From contig JAGXFW010000022.1 of NCBI GenBank assembly GCA_024637035.1, forward strand, positions 62,001 through 126,000: a stretch of DNA of 64,000 nucleotides. Direction: 5' to 3'. Made by a program: the position numbers and the translations under genes. This stretch comes from Actinomycetes bacterium. GTDB lineage: Bacteria > Actinomycetota > Thermoleophilia > RBG-16-64-13. Of this stretch, positions 26,173 to 34,614 are shown piece by piece; within the stretch, counting starts at the first letter, position 1; the number at the start of each line of letters is the position of its first letter. The notes under the pieces are model-generated. The model was not told the origin of the DNA. It did no database searches and was given only the letters and a program-made list of their open reading frames with translations.

Positions 26173-27087
26173 CTATCTCATGAGCGCCCGGGTGGCGGGG
26201 CTCTGGTTCGAGAGGGCAGAGGTGCGTATGTGCACCATCAGGGAGCGAGTGGCGACGGACGCGTAGCGGTCCCGATTCCGGATGAGGTTGAGATCTCGCG
26301 TGAGCGGCTCAGAGAACGGCACGAGCACGAGGGTTTCGTCGTCGGAGGGGCGGAAGGCCATCTTCGGCAGCACCGAGATACCGAGTTCATGCCGTACGAA
26401 ACTCTTCACCGAGTCGAGGCTGCCGGTCTCGTACGCTACCTTCGGCTCGAAGCCCGCACGGCGACATGCTTCCGTCACATGGGGTCCGAGTGTGAACGCC
26501 CCTCCCAGCATGACGAAGGGCTCGTCGGCCAGTTCGGCAAGAGACACCGACTCTCGCGCGGCGAGAACGTGGTGGGCGGGAACGACCAAGAGCAGACTCT
26601 CGGTGAGCAACGGGGTGACGTCGAGGTGTTCGGGTGAGATGGGATCGGCGACAATGGCCAGATCGGCCGAACCGTCGTGCACGGCCCGCTCCAGCGCGGC
26701 TGCGCCGCTTTCGAGGAGCGAGACCGCTACTCCCGGGAAGTTCCGGCTGAAGGACGCGAGGACCGAAGGCACGATATAGGCGGCGGCGCTCGGGATGCAC
26801 CCGAGGCGCACGGTGCCGGTCATCACTCCCAGCCGGTCCTCCATGACGCTGGATGCTTCCTCGACCTTGAGCAGCACCGTCTGAGCCAGGGGAAGGAAGG
26901 TATGGCCATCGACGGTGAGTGAGACCTTGCGGCTGGTGCGGTCAAAGAGGCGGGCGCCAAGTTCGTTCTCGAGCCGCTTGATCTGGTAGCTGAGCGCCGG
27001 CTGCGAGACGTGTAGCCGCGCGGCTGCTTCCGTGAAGTTCTTGGTGTCGGCGACCGCCGTGAAGTATCTGAGTTGCGTGAGTTCCAT
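26173..27087 (-). CDS. LysR-family transcriptional regulator
   Basis: A 304-residue LysR protein: N-terminal winged helix-turn-helix (FTEAAARLHVSQPALSYQIK, residues about 18-37) and a periplasmic-binding-like effector domain from about 90 on (VRLGCIPSAAAYIVPSVL). Most similar in pattern to CynR/CysL-type members. GGGAGC is upstream of the ATG. No metabolic gene is divergently adjacent, so the target is unclear; the 476-base region beyond 27087 contains two palindromes and a possible small RNA. Confidence 0.88.
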   Translation of the reverse strand: MELTQLRYFTAVADTKNFTEAAARLHVSQPALSYQIKRLENELGARLFDRTSRKVSLTVDGHTFLPLAQTVLLKVEEASSVMEDRLGVMTGTVRLGCIPSAAAYIVPSVLASFSRNFPGVAVSLLESGAAALERAVHDGSADLAIVADPISPEHLDVTPLLTESLLLVVPAHHVLAARESVSLAELADEPFVMLGGAFTLGPHVTEACRRAGFEPKVAYETGSLDSVKSFVRHELGISVLPKMAFRPSDDETLVLVPFSEPLTRDLNLIRNRDRYASVATRSLMVHIRTSALSNQSPATRALMR

Positions 27088-27146
27088 GCTCGGCTCCCAG
27101 GCGAACGTGTATCCAGATCATCCGTGAAAAGAGTGCCCCGCGGATG

Positions 27147-27193
27147 ATCCATCAATCGAAATGGATTATAGCAAGCATAGGAACAATATATTG
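27147..27193. promoter_or_regulatory. AT-rich palindromes upstream of lysR
   Basis: ATCCAT-N8-ATGGAT (27147-27166) and CAATATATTG (27184-27193) lie in an unusually AT-rich patch 60-106 bases before the LysR start. This spacing suits LysR autoregulation or control of a divergent transcript. Confidence 0.45.
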
Positions 27194-27226
27194 GACGAAT
27201 CGTGGGGCCGCGAGTACACTACGTAA

Positions 27227-27345
27227 CAGCTGAGCACTGAATCACCGCGGCCCCCGGGATCCCCCCTCCCGCCCGCGCCAGGGCTCGGCAGTTTTCCCCG
27301 CAGTGTAGCCGGTCCTACCCCCTGGGACCGGCTATACTTCTTTTT
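27227..27345 (+). ncRNA. Candidate small RNA or untranslated leader ending in an intrinsic terminator
   Basis: A promoter-like pair (TTGGAC at 27191, TACACT at 27215, 18 bases apart) points to a start near 27227. About 80 bases later a perfect 10-bp hairpin (27306-27315 with 27325-27334) is followed by TTCTTTTTG, the best T-run terminator in the window. No ORF with a ribosome-binding site lies between. This could be a stand-alone sRNA of about 120 nt, or an attenuated leader for the plus-strand gene at 27564. No known RNA family was recognised. Confidence 0.4.
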
Positions 27346-27396
27346 GTGGTTCCTCGTTGCGGTTCCTCTCTGCGGTTCCCCTATGCGGTTCCTCTT
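27345..27396. repeat. 13-bp tandem repeat, about four copies
   Basis: Units of TGCGGTTCCTCTN repeat about four times with few changes, directly after the terminator T-run. The region 27397-27563 beyond it holds nothing recognisable apart from the ribosome-binding site of the next gene. Confidence 0.75.
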
Positions 27397-27563
27397 CTCT
27401 CGCTCGCACTCTCGCACCAGGTTCTTTGACAGTCCGCCTGCGGGTAGGTAGCATCGCGGCAGCCTTCAACGAACGAGTGAGCATCCACGAGCGGAGCACG
27501 GGTGCGAGTCGCGGTTGCGAGTCGCAGGCGTTTCCGTCCTAGCTTCCCGAGGGGGATCGGTCC

Positions 27564-28286
27564 ATGGCCATGTATGTGGAGTTGTTCGAGAGAGACCGCT
27601 ACTACGGAGGGATGCTCCGCGAGAGCCGCGAGGACGAGTTCGTGTCCAACGTGTTCGGCCCGCTTCGTAACTTCGAGACCACCACGTGGCTCGTAGAGCT
27701 TCTCGGCAAGGCGTTCCGCGGCGACGGCCACGAAGCGGCCATCGAGGGCGGCTACACGCTCGACTTCTGGAGACGGTTCGCGCCGCCGGTGGGTCGGGAG
27801 ATCCCCGAGAACGAGACCGAGGTCTCGTGCGTGATCCAGGCCGGTTCTGTCACCTTCCTCGTGATAGCCCGCTACTGGCACGAACTCAGCCGTCAGACCG
27901 CTCACGACGTGGAGCGCGACCAGGTGATCCGCACGTTCGACGCGGGCTACGCGGCGCTCGGTGATTCCTGCAGGGTGCTGGTGCTCACCAGCGACACGGA
28001 ACCGCCCGACATCGTGTCGCGCTACTGGAACGATCCGGAGCTCCTCGTCGCCAAGATGACAGATCCCCCGGAAGGTATTGCTCCGGAGGTCTTGGCTCGG
28101 AGTATCGGCTGGACCAATTGGAGCGCGCTTCGTGAAGCGCTGGCGAGCCGGATCGGCGATACCCCTATCAACCTCACTCAGTGGAACTTCGCAAAAGACT
28201 TGGTGGCATACCTCGACCTTGTCTCCACGCGTGGACGGGGCTTGCTGGTGCGCGCCGGACAGGGTCACGCCGAAAGTGACGCCTGA
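27564..28286 (+). CDS. Uncharacterised protein, possible inactive PD-(D/E)XK-like fold
   Basis: A 240-residue soluble protein, not recognised as a named family. The order of segments (VFGPLRNFETTTWLVELLG, then FWRRF, then a strand pair NETEVSCVIQ / TFLVIARYW, then a helix with RDQVIRTF) resembles PD-(D/E)XK nuclease-like proteins in which the second strand reads VIEAKYW. Here the expected Asp and the Glu-x-Lys residues are absent (VSC and IAR), so if related it lacks the catalytic site. GAGGGGG precedes the ATG. The 3' end overlaps the beta-propeller gene by 11 nt. Fold assignment is a low-confidence inference. Confidence 0.55.
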   Translation: MAMYVELFERDRYYGGMLRESREDEFVSNVFGPLRNFETTTWLVELLGKAFRGDGHEAAIEGGYTLDFWRRFAPPVGREIPENETEVSCVIQAGSVTFLVIARYWHELSRQTAHDVERDQVIRTFDAGYAALGDSCRVLVLTSDTEPPDIVSRYWNDPELLVAKMTDPPEGIAPEVLARSIGWTNWSALREALASRIGDTPINLTQWNFAKDLVAYLDLVSTRGRGLLVRAGQGHAESDA

Positions 28287-30117
28287 CTCAGTCGGCAGCG
28301 GGAAGTCGCCGGGACATCGAGGTCGGCCCGACCCCGACGAGCCGTACACCGTCTACCGCGGAGGTCGCGGCGTTCCGCCGGACCGGCGCAGGGTGGTTCG
28401 GCTCGCAACCATCGGTGCAGCTATCCTGCTGACCGTGGCGGCCCTGGCGGCCGCCGTCACCTTCTTCGCGTTCCGCGGGGCGCGCGGAGATGACTCCAAG
28501 GCCGCCGGCACCTCTCTCAGCACCACCACGAGTCTGGCCGCGGCGGTTCCGGGCGAGGGAGGCAGCGGACCACCCTCCACGGCGCAGCCCGAACCCGTGG
28601 AAGAGCCGCCACCGGGCGATCCGGCCCAGTTCTCTCCGATCAACACCTCGTTCGCCGGGCTGACCATGTTCCGGGGGAACTCGCACCGCTCGTACTACGG
28701 GGAAGGACCGGTGCCACAAGCGCCGCGCGTTCTGTGGCGCTTTCCCGAAGGCGGCGCGATGAGCTCGAGTTCTTCGGAGGGCGGCGAGTCCCGCATCTGG
28801 GCGGGCACCGGGTGGACGGGTCAGCCTGTGGTGTGGGAGCAGGACGGTTCCACTCGAGTGATGTTCGGGGCCTACGATCGCGCTGTTCACTTCCTTGATG
28901 CCGCGGACGGCTCACGGTTCCTCCCCGATCTTCCCACCGGTGACCTCATCAAGGGGTCGGTGGTGCTCGATCCCGACGGATATCCGCTGCTGTACTTCGG
29001 CTCTCGCGACAACTACTACCGCGTGGTCGCTCTCGACCGCGCCGAGCCCGAGGTGCTGTGGAAGCTGGACGCCGCGTCGGTGCCGCACCCGGTGTGGAAC
29101 AACGACTGGGACTCGAGCGCGGTGATCGTGGGCGACTACTTGTTCGAGGGCGGTGAGAACAGCTACTTCTTCATCGTTCGCCTGAACCGTGGGTACGATG
29201 CATCAGGGAAGGTGACTGCGGCGCCCGAGGTGGTGCTGGCCTATCCCGCCTACGACCAGGAGCTCTTCTCGGCCATCGGGGACCGCACGGTGAGCATCGA
29301 GAACTCGCCGGCCGTGCACCTCGACCCCGAGCGCGGCGACAGGGTGTATTTCGCCAACGGCGGCGGCAGGGTGCTCGGCCTAGACATCAGTGCCTTGGGG
29401 CTCTCAGACGCGGGCTATGGTCCGGCCGGGCAGGCTCCCGGCACCTGGGAGCGTGGAGTAGTCGTTCCCGGTGCCCCGGGCGTCGAAAGGGCGGGCGACC
29501 CAGCCGGTTCGGGCGCTACCGCAGCGTCCCCATCCTCCCTGCCCCAGCCTGCCCCCGGCGCGGAGTTCCCCGTAGCCTTCAAGTTCTGGGGCGGGGACGA
29601 TATCGACGCCTCGATCGTGATCGACGAGGAGGGCATGCTCTATGTCGCCGCGGAGCTCGAGCGGATGCTCCCGCGTGCGAAAGAGGTGGGCCAACTCTTC
29701 AAACTCGACCCGTATCGTGAGGGCGATCCTCTGGTATGGTCTGTGGCCGATCCGGCGCGGGGCGACAAGGGCGGCATCTGGGCCACGCCGGCCCTGCATG
29801 GGGAGATGCTGTACGTGTCCACGCACACTGGGCGTCTGCTGGGCGTGGCTCGCAGAGATGGCGAGATCGTCTGGGAGAAGCCGTTCACGTACCACGCCTG
29901 GGGTTCGGCGGCGGTGGTGGACGACACGTTGATCGTGGGCGACACCGACGGGTGGATCCACGCCTACGACATCGCGGATCCTACGCTCGATCCGCCTGAG
30001 ATCTGGAAGGTGAGCGTGCCCGGAGGCGGGGCTGTGGAGTCCACACCGGCTGTCTGGCGCGGGCGCATCTACGTGGGTTCGCGCAATGGGTACTTCTACT
30101 GCTTTGGAGACGGATGA
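28276..30117 (+). CDS. Membrane-anchored PQQ-type beta-propeller protein
   Basis: About 613 residues. A basic, proline-rich cytoplasmic N-terminus is followed by one membrane helix (about residues 43-66), a Thr/Ser/Pro-rich linker, and a large extracellular domain of repeating strand motifs such as VLWRFPEGG, VLWKLDAAS, GEIVWEKPFTYHAWGSA and IWKVSVPGGGAVESTPAVW. These are PQQ/YVTN-like propeller blades as in PQQ-dependent dehydrogenases and BamB, but no dehydrogenase active-site residues were identified, so it is probably a binding or scaffold protein. GTG at 28276 is chosen as the first start after the upstream gene's coding body; no clear ribosome-binding site supports it. Stop overlaps the next ATG. 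Confidence 0.75.
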   Translation: MTPDSVGSGKSPGHRGRPDPDEPYTVYRGGRGVPPDRRRVVRLATIGAAILLTVAALAAAVTFFAFRGARGDDSKAAGTSLSTTTSLAAAVPGEGGSGPPSTAQPEPVEEPPPGDPAQFSPINTSFAGLTMFRGNSHRSYYGEGPVPQAPRVLWRFPEGGAMSSSSSEGGESRIWAGTGWTGQPVVWEQDGSTRVMFGAYDRAVHFLDAADGSRFLPDLPTGDLIKGSVVLDPDGYPLLYFGSRDNYYRVVALDRAEPEVLWKLDAASVPHPVWNNDWDSSAVIVGDYLFEGGENSYFFIVRLNRGYDASGKVTAAPEVVLAYPAYDQELFSAIGDRTVSIENSPAVHLDPERGDRVYFANGGGRVLGLDISALGLSDAGYGPAGQAPGTWERGVVVPGAPGVERAGDPAGSGATAASPSSLPQPAPGAEFPVAFKFWGGDDIDASIVIDEEGMLYVAAELERMLPRAKEVGQLFKLDPYREGDPLVWSVADPARGDKGGIWATPALHGEMLYVSTHTGRLLGVARRDGEIVWEKPFTYHAWGSAAVVDDTLIVGDTDGWIHAYDIADPTLDPPEIWKVSVPGGGAVESTPAVWRGRIYVGSRNGYFYCFGDG

Positions 30118-30950
30118 TGGAACCGGTAGTCATTACCGCGGCGATAGTGGGAGCCGAAGTCACGCTCGAGCAGTTGCCGCATCTGCCCGTGACGACGGAA
30201 CAGATCGCGCGCGCAGCCGCGGAAGCGGCCGCCGCCGGAGCCACCGTGATCCATTTGCACGTTCGCGACGTAGCCGGGGCGCCCACGCAAGACGCGGGCC
30301 GGTTCCGAGAGGCCATCCTCGCCATACGTGAGAGCTGCGAGGTGATCGTACAGGTGTCCACGGGCGGCGCCATGGGCATGACTCCCGAGGAACGCCTGCA
30401 GCCGGTCACCCACCTTGACGGCGCTGCCCGCCCAGACATGGCTTCGCTCACCACCGGAAGCTGCAATTTTGGCGATGAGGTCTTCCTGAACCCTGGGCAT
30501 GATGTCGAGATGTTCGCCCGGGCGATGCGCGACCGCGGCATCCGGCCGGAGGTGGAGGTGTTCGAAGCGGGCATGATCGCGGCCGCCCAGCGCTTGGCGT
30601 CGGCCGACATCCTGGAGGAGCCTCTGCACTTCAACCTGGTGATGGGCGTGCCCGGAGCGATCCCGGCGACGATCCCGCATGCGGTCCACCTCGTGGAGTC
30701 GCTGCCGACGGGCGCCACGTGGACGGTGTCGGGCATCGGGCGGGGGCAGACGGCCATGGCGGCATTCGGGCTGTTGGCCGGCGGCCACGTGCGCACGGGC
30801 CTCGAGGACAATATCTACTACCGACGGGGGCAGCTGGCCGAGAGCAACGCCCAACTGGTGGAGCGGGTCGCGCGACTCGCCGCAGAGTTCGACCGGCCGG
30901 TCGCGACGATCGCCGAGGCGCGACGCATCTTCAGAGTCGGAGTCGCTTGA
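30114..30950 (+). CDS. BKACE-family enzyme (3-keto-5-aminohexanoate cleavage-type, DUF849)
   Basis: A 278-residue TIM-barrel Zn enzyme. The metal ligands H47 and H49 are in VIHLHVRD, with the Glu in EVEVFEAGM and the conserved VRTGLEDN loop later. BKACE enzymes cleave a beta-keto acid with acetyl-CoA, giving acetoacetate and a new CoA ester; the founding member acts in lysine fermentation. No other lysine-fermentation gene is nearby, so the substrate is open. It begins with ATGATG across the stop of the propeller gene, so the two are co-translated, an odd pairing of a secreted propeller and a cytosolic CoA enzyme. Confidence 0.85.
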   Translation: MMEPVVITAAIVGAEVTLEQLPHLPVTTEQIARAAAEAAAAGATVIHLHVRDVAGAPTQDAGRFREAILAIRESCEVIVQVSTGGAMGMTPEERLQPVTHLDGAARPDMASLTTGSCNFGDEVFLNPGHDVEMFARAMRDRGIRPEVEVFEAGMIAAAQRLASADILEEPLHFNLVMGVPGAIPATIPHAVHLVESLPTGATWTVSGIGRGQTAMAAFGLLAGGHVRTGLEDNIYYRRGQLAESNAQLVERVARLAAEFDRPVATIAEARRIFRVGVA

Positions 30951-31005
30951 GCCGACTTCGCGTCGCCTCCGGCGGGCCCGTGCCGAGGTCGGACAGGTAT
31001 CGCCC

Positions 31006-31386
31006 CTAAGTGGACGGCCCGGCGCTGCGATATTCTCCTGAGACGCTGGCAAAGCGCCACGTGCCGATGCCATCCCTTATGTAGACCACGGTCGAACGGC
31101 CTCTGTAGAGTCTGCCGTCGCCTATGTCTTTGAGTTCCATGACGACTACGAACTCGGCGCGGTCGTCGGTCAGGCTCTGGTCGTCGATATAGAAATCAAG
31201 GAACTCGTCCGGGTGTTCGAAGACCCATTCGCCCAGATGTGGGTCGACTATCGACTCCCCGATCAGGTCTTGCATTATTCGGGCAGCGTCGGGGAGGGTG
31301 TCATCCGAGCCACATGATGCCACTACCGCCATTACGCTGAACGCGAGGACGAAGGCTATTCCACATGTCAGTGCTCGCCGGTTCAC
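31006..31386 (-). CDS. Uncharacterised lipoprotein
   Basis: A 126-residue protein with a signal peptide and lipobox (AVVASC near residue 25), then an acidic region and a small alpha/beta domain (HPDEFLDFYIDD, VVVMELKDIG, STVVYIRDGIGTWRFASVSG). The C-terminal strands resemble small lipoprotein domains that measure or bind ligands, but no family was recognised. It is convergent with the BKACE gene, whose stop is about 55 bases away. No operon partner. Confidence 0.65.
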   Translation of the reverse strand: MNRRALTCGIAFVLAFSVMAVVASCGSDDTLPDAARIMQDLIGESIVDPHLGEWVFEHPDEFLDFYIDDQSLTDDRAEFVVVMELKDIGDGRLYRGRSTVVYIRDGIGTWRFASVSGEYRSAGPST

Positions 31387-31474
31387 TCTGCCCCCCCGAT
31401 CGGTTCACGTTCCTGAATGCGCATCCATGTCAATGCTGCCGGGCGAGAATCCCCCGTCGCCGGCCCGGTGACCT

Positions 31475-31915
31475 CTACCGCCTGAGCACGAGCATCCCGC
31501 CCACCACCAGCAGGAAGATCCCCAGCGCGCGGTACCACGATACTCCCATCTGAGCCACGCCGAACCACCCGAAACGATCGATCAGCACCCCGCCCGTGAG
31601 TTGTCCGGCGATGATGCCGGCGAGCAGGGCTGTGGCACCCACCCTTGGCAGGAGGACAATGGTGGACCAAACGAACAGCGCACCGACAAACCCGCCGGTG
31701 AGTTGCCACCAGGGGGCACTGCGCACGGCCGTGAAGCCACCCCCGCCCGCGAGCAACGCCACTGCGAGAAGTGCCACGGTGCCCACGGCGAAACTGATGG
31801 TGGCGGCTTCGAACGACCCTGTCCGCCTGGCCAGAGCCGCATTTATGGGGGGCTGCATCGCGCCGGTCACTCCCACGGCGAACATGGCCGCACCCAGCAG
31901 GTATCGAGTCAACAT
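31475..31915 (-). CDS. YdcZ/DUF606-type small DMT transporter
   Basis: A 146-residue membrane protein with about five hydrophobic helices. Patterns AMQPPINAALARRTGSF, SFAVGTVALL, GALFVW and IIAGQLTGGVLIDRFGWF fit the half-size YdcZ (DUF606) branch of the drug/metabolite transporter superfamily, in which two five-helix units dimerise. Substrate unknown. The ATG is preceded by GGAAAGGGACC. Monocistronic, divergent from the PLP-enzyme gene. Confidence 0.8.
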   Translation of the reverse strand: MLTRYLLGAAMFAVGVTGAMQPPINAALARRTGSFEAATISFAVGTVALLAVALLAGGGGFTAVRSAPWWQLTGGFVGALFVWSTIVLLPRVGATALLAGIIAGQLTGGVLIDRFGWFGVAQMGVSWYRALGIFLLVVGGMLVLRR

Positions 31916-32018
31916 GAGATGGTCCCTTTCCTTGGACGGGAGTCGATCAACCTATCGTGCGCGCTGCGAAGGTCCGGGTCAAGGCTGCCTTCCCGCACGA
32001 TTCAACGGGGTCGGCTCG

Positions 32019-32047
32019 CTGCCATTCCTTCTGGTGTTCTCTATAAT
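32019..32047 (+). promoter_or_regulatory. Promoter of the trans-sulfuration gene
   Basis: CTGCCA at 32019 and a perfect TATAAT at 32042, 17 bases apart. This is the best sigma-70-type promoter in the window and predicts a leader of about 60 bases containing a GGAGG site. Confidence 0.65.
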
Positions 32048-32112
32048 GCCCGGACCGGGCGCCTTCGGGTGGCGTCGGGATGGGGGGAACGACGTATCGG
32101 AGGTCCGCGATC

Positions 32113-33249
32113 ATGCGCAAGGACACTGCAGCCGTGCACGTGGGGGTAGCGCAAGACACTGCCTTCAACTCGGTGACAACGCCCATCTACCCGTCGTCTA
32201 CCTTCGCGTTCGATCGCGTGGGCGAGACCCGGGGCTACGACTACACGCGAAGTGGGAATCCCACGCGCACGGCGCTCGAACAGAATCTGGCCGCGCTCGA
32301 GGGCGGCACGTTCGCGCGCGCCACCTGCACCGGCATGGCCGCCGTCTCCACCGCGCTCTTCCTGCTGTCGGCGGGCGACCACGTGATAGCGGGCAACGAC
32401 ATCTATGGCGGCAGCTATCGCCTGTTCGAGTCGGTGATGCCCCGATTCGGGCTGACCTTCTCGTTCGTGGACATGCGCGACGAGACGGAGGTCCGCGCGG
32501 CCATCCGTTCCGAGACGCGCATGCTCTGGATCGAGACACCCTCCAACCCGCTGCTGAATGTCGTGGACATCGCGGCCATGGTCGCCATCGCGCGCGAGCA
32601 CGGTCTGATCACGGTCGCCGACAACACGTTCCTCAGCCCCTACTTCCAGCGGCCGCTCGACCTGGGGGTGGATCTCGTGCTTCACTCCACCACCAAGTAC
32701 CTGAACGGCCACAGCGACGTGGTCGGCGGGGTGCTGATCACGAGCCGCGACGACATCGGGCAGGAGATCAGTCACCTGGTGAACTCGATGGGCCTGGCCA
32801 ACTCGCCCTTCGATGCGTGGTTGGTGCTTCGCGGTGTCAAGACGCTCGGGCCGCGCATGCGGGCGCACGAGCGCAACGCCGCCGCGGTCGCCCGCTTCCT
32901 CAAGGGGCACCCCAAGTCGCTGCGCACGTACTATCCAGGCCTCGCGGACCATCCCGACCACGAGTTGGCCAAGCGACAGCAGACGGGGTTCGGAGGCATG
33001 GTGAGCTTCGACCTCGATGTCGACGCGATTAACCCCGACGAGTTCTTCTCGCGGCTCCGCGTTTTCATTCTTGCCGAGTCGCTGGGGGGAGTGGAGTCGC
33101 TCGTGGAGCAGCCGTGGACCATGAGTCACGCCGGTATGAGCGAGGAGGCCCGTAGGGCCGCCGGCATCTCGCCGGGCACCATGCGCCTCTCGGTGGGTAT
33201 AGAGGACCCGGAGGACCTCCTGCACGACCTGGCCGGCGCGCTGGGGTGA
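32113..33249 (+). CDS. Trans-sulfuration PLP enzyme (cystathionine gamma-synthase/lyase family)
   Basis: A 378-residue Cys/Met-metabolism PLP enzyme. Visible motifs: YDYTRSGNPTRTALE, the phosphate-binding ATCTGMAAVSTAL, DNTFLSPYFQRPLDLG, and the Schiff-base Lys in LHSTTKYLNGHSDVVGG; C-terminal SLGGVESLVEQPWTMSH is typical. It could be a cystathionine gamma-synthase, cystathionine gamma-lyase or beta-lyase; these cannot be separated by eye. The ATG at 32113 has GGAGG upstream; an ATG at 32080 in frame lacks one. Single gene under a good promoter. Confidence 0.88.
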   Translation: MRKDTAAVHVGVAQDTAFNSVTTPIYPSSTFAFDRVGETRGYDYTRSGNPTRTALEQNLAALEGGTFARATCTGMAAVSTALFLLSAGDHVIAGNDIYGGSYRLFESVMPRFGLTFSFVDMRDETEVRAAIRSETRMLWIETPSNPLLNVVDIAAMVAIAREHGLITVADNTFLSPYFQRPLDLGVDLVLHSTTKYLNGHSDVVGGVLITSRDDIGQEISHLVNSMGLANSPFDAWLVLRGVKTLGPRMRAHERNAAAVARFLKGHPKSLRTYYPGLADHPDHELAKRQQTGFGGMVSFDLDVDAINPDEFFSRLRVFILAESLGGVESLVEQPWTMSHAGMSEEARRAAGISPGTMRLSVGIEDPEDLLHDLAGALG

Positions 33250-33486
33250 GGGCCCAGCCCCGCGCTGCCGATCGGCCCCGGTCTGCCGATGGCGTTCGCG
33301 GGTGGGCACTGCCCAGGGTAGGCCGTCGGAGTGCGACACGCGGCCCGGGGTCGGCGCCGCATCCTCACACGAACTTCATGAGTATCAGGCACAATCGACA
33401 GGGCAGCATGATCGGCGAGAACAACACGGTGCCGGAGTCCCGTGGGGCCTCCCGGCTCCCGGCGACCTAGGAAGGACTCGATACAC

Positions 33487-33795
33487 ATGAACTACGGTGT
33501 CTTCGAACTCGGGGCGGGGATGATCGGCCTCTTCTTGATGGCCGCGTTCTGGATCGCGATCATCGTGGGTGTCGTTCTGCTGGTCAAAGCTCTGATCCGG
33601 CGCGACGAGCGCAGTGATGCGCGGGATCGACAGGCGGCTTCGACTGCAAGCCCGCCGGCGCCAGGGTATCCGCTGCCGGCGGCCGCACCTGCGCGACCGA
33701 GTGCCGATGCCCTGCGTATCCTCGAGGAACGGTACGCACGCGGCGACATCGACCGCGAGGACTTCCTGGCACGAAAGGCCGACCTCACCGCCTGA
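33487..33795 (+). CDS. Small membrane protein with C-terminal SHOCT domain
   Basis: A 102-residue protein: one long hydrophobic helix (residues about 10-35), a proline/alanine linker, and a SHOCT motif at the end (ALRILEERYARGDIDREDFL). SHOCT domains are short oligomerisation modules at the ends of membrane proteins. Coding starts at the ATG at 33487; the frame is open before but has no usable start. A 26-bp tandem duplication covers its last codons and stop. Confidence 0.78.
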   Translation: MNYGVFELGAGMIGLFLMAAFWIAIIVGVVLLVKALIRRDERSDARDRQAASTASPPAPGYPLPAAAPARPSADALRILEERYARGDIDREDFLARKADLTA

Positions 33796-33823
33796 CGCGA
33801 AAGGCCGACCTCACCGCCTGACG
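33772..33823. repeat. 26-bp tandem duplication across the SHOCT gene stop
   Basis: CGAAAGGCCGACCTCACCGC continuing through CTGACG occurs twice back to back, so the last seven codons and stop are duplicated in the non-coding trailer. Confidence 0.85.
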
Positions 33824-33896
33824 CGGCGGGCCTCAGCCGGCTTTCCAAGACCGTCTCTCGCCGCCGCGCGCGTGACTCACCGTGCCCGGTTTTGCT

Positions 33897-33939
33897 TTGC
33901 GGGCGCCCCTTCTGATACCATATAACCGTGTAAACGGTT
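33897..33939 (+). promoter_or_regulatory. arsR promoter and operator
   Basis: TTGCGG (33897) and TATAAC (33921) are 18 bases apart, and the -10 overlaps the perfect palindrome AACCGT-GTAA-ACGGTT (33924-33939). ArsR-family repressors bind such inverted repeats over their own promoters. Confidence 0.6.
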
Positions 33940-33961
33940 GTACGAGTAGAAGGGACCGCGA

Positions 33962-34321
33962 ATGCGAGATGTGGCCGGCCTGTTCAAGGCTCTCGCCGAC
34001 GAGACGCGACTGGAGATGTTGGCGCTCCTGGTGCAACGTGAAGAGCTCTGCGTCTGCCGGTTCGAGGAAGCGCTCGACATCACGCAGTCGAAAGCCTCGC
34101 GTCACCTGCGCTATCTCCTGAACGCCGGCCTGGTGTCCGATCGCCGCGACGGCGTGTGGGTGCACTATCGCATCGCCTCCGACCTCCCGACCGAGCAGGC
34201 AGAGTTGCTCAGAGCCCTGCCGCTGATCCTGGGCGAGGGTCGGATGGAGCAAGCCGTCCAGCGCCTGGCTCCGGGCGACGAATCCAGAGAAAAGCAGGCG
34301 GCGGAGACGTGCGCCCCGTGA
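33962..34321 (+). CDS. arsR: ArsR/SmtB-family metalloregulator
   Basis: A 119-residue winged-helix repressor. The helix-turn-helix is ITQSKASRHLRYLLNAGLV, followed by the beta-wing DRRDGVWVHYRI. The arsenite-binding motif ELCVC (C30, C32) is at the start of helix 3, as in classical arsenic-responsive ArsR. Arg/Glu-rich C-terminus with one more Cys near the end (TCAP). It heads the arsenic cluster and is expected to leave its operator when As(III) binds. Confidence 0.9.
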   Translation: MRDVAGLFKALADETRLEMLALLVQREELCVCRFEEALDITQSKASRHLRYLLNAGLVSDRRDGVWVHYRIASDLPTEQAELLRALPLILGEGRMEQAVQRLAPGDESREKQAAETCAP

Positions 34322-34368
34322 TCGATAGTCCGAAGACCCCTAACAAGCACTCGAGAGAGGCGGTAAAC

Positions 34369-34614
34369 GTGGAGATCAAGGTGCTGGGTACGGGATGCGC
34401 TAAGTGCGAACAGCTCTACGAGACGACCCGTTCGGCCCTCGAACAGGCGGGCATGGACCCGGGCCAAGTGGTCAAGGTGGTGGACATCGACGAGATCCTC
34501 GCTCACGGGGTGATGATGACCCCTGCCCTGGTCATCGACGGCGAAGTCAAATCCACGGGCAAGGTGCCGAACGCCGCTCAGATCGCCGCATGGGTTGGTC
34601 AGGCCGCCGGCTGA
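34369..34614 (+). CDS. Thioredoxin-fold small redox disulfide protein (CAKC)
   Basis: An 81-residue protein with a thioredoxin fold: VEIKVLGTGCAKCEQLYE with the redox pair C-A-K-C, a central acidic strand, and the cis-Pro region MMTPALVIDGEV. This family (small redox-active disulfide protein 2) is often encoded beside ArsP-type permeases. The GTG at 34369 has GAGAGAGG eight bases upstream. Its stop overlaps the permease ATG (TGATG), so both are probably produced together; it may deliver thiols or electrons to the permease or to bound arsenic. Confidence 0.83.
   Translation: MEIKVLGTGCAKCEQLYETTRSALEQAGMDPGQVVKVVDIDEILAHGVMMTPALVIDGEVKSTGKVPNAAQIAAWVGQAAG

Noticed and set aside
31006-31386. 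Lipoprotein as toxin of a toxin-antitoxin pair
   Set aside because: No partner gene and signal peptide points to the cell envelope.
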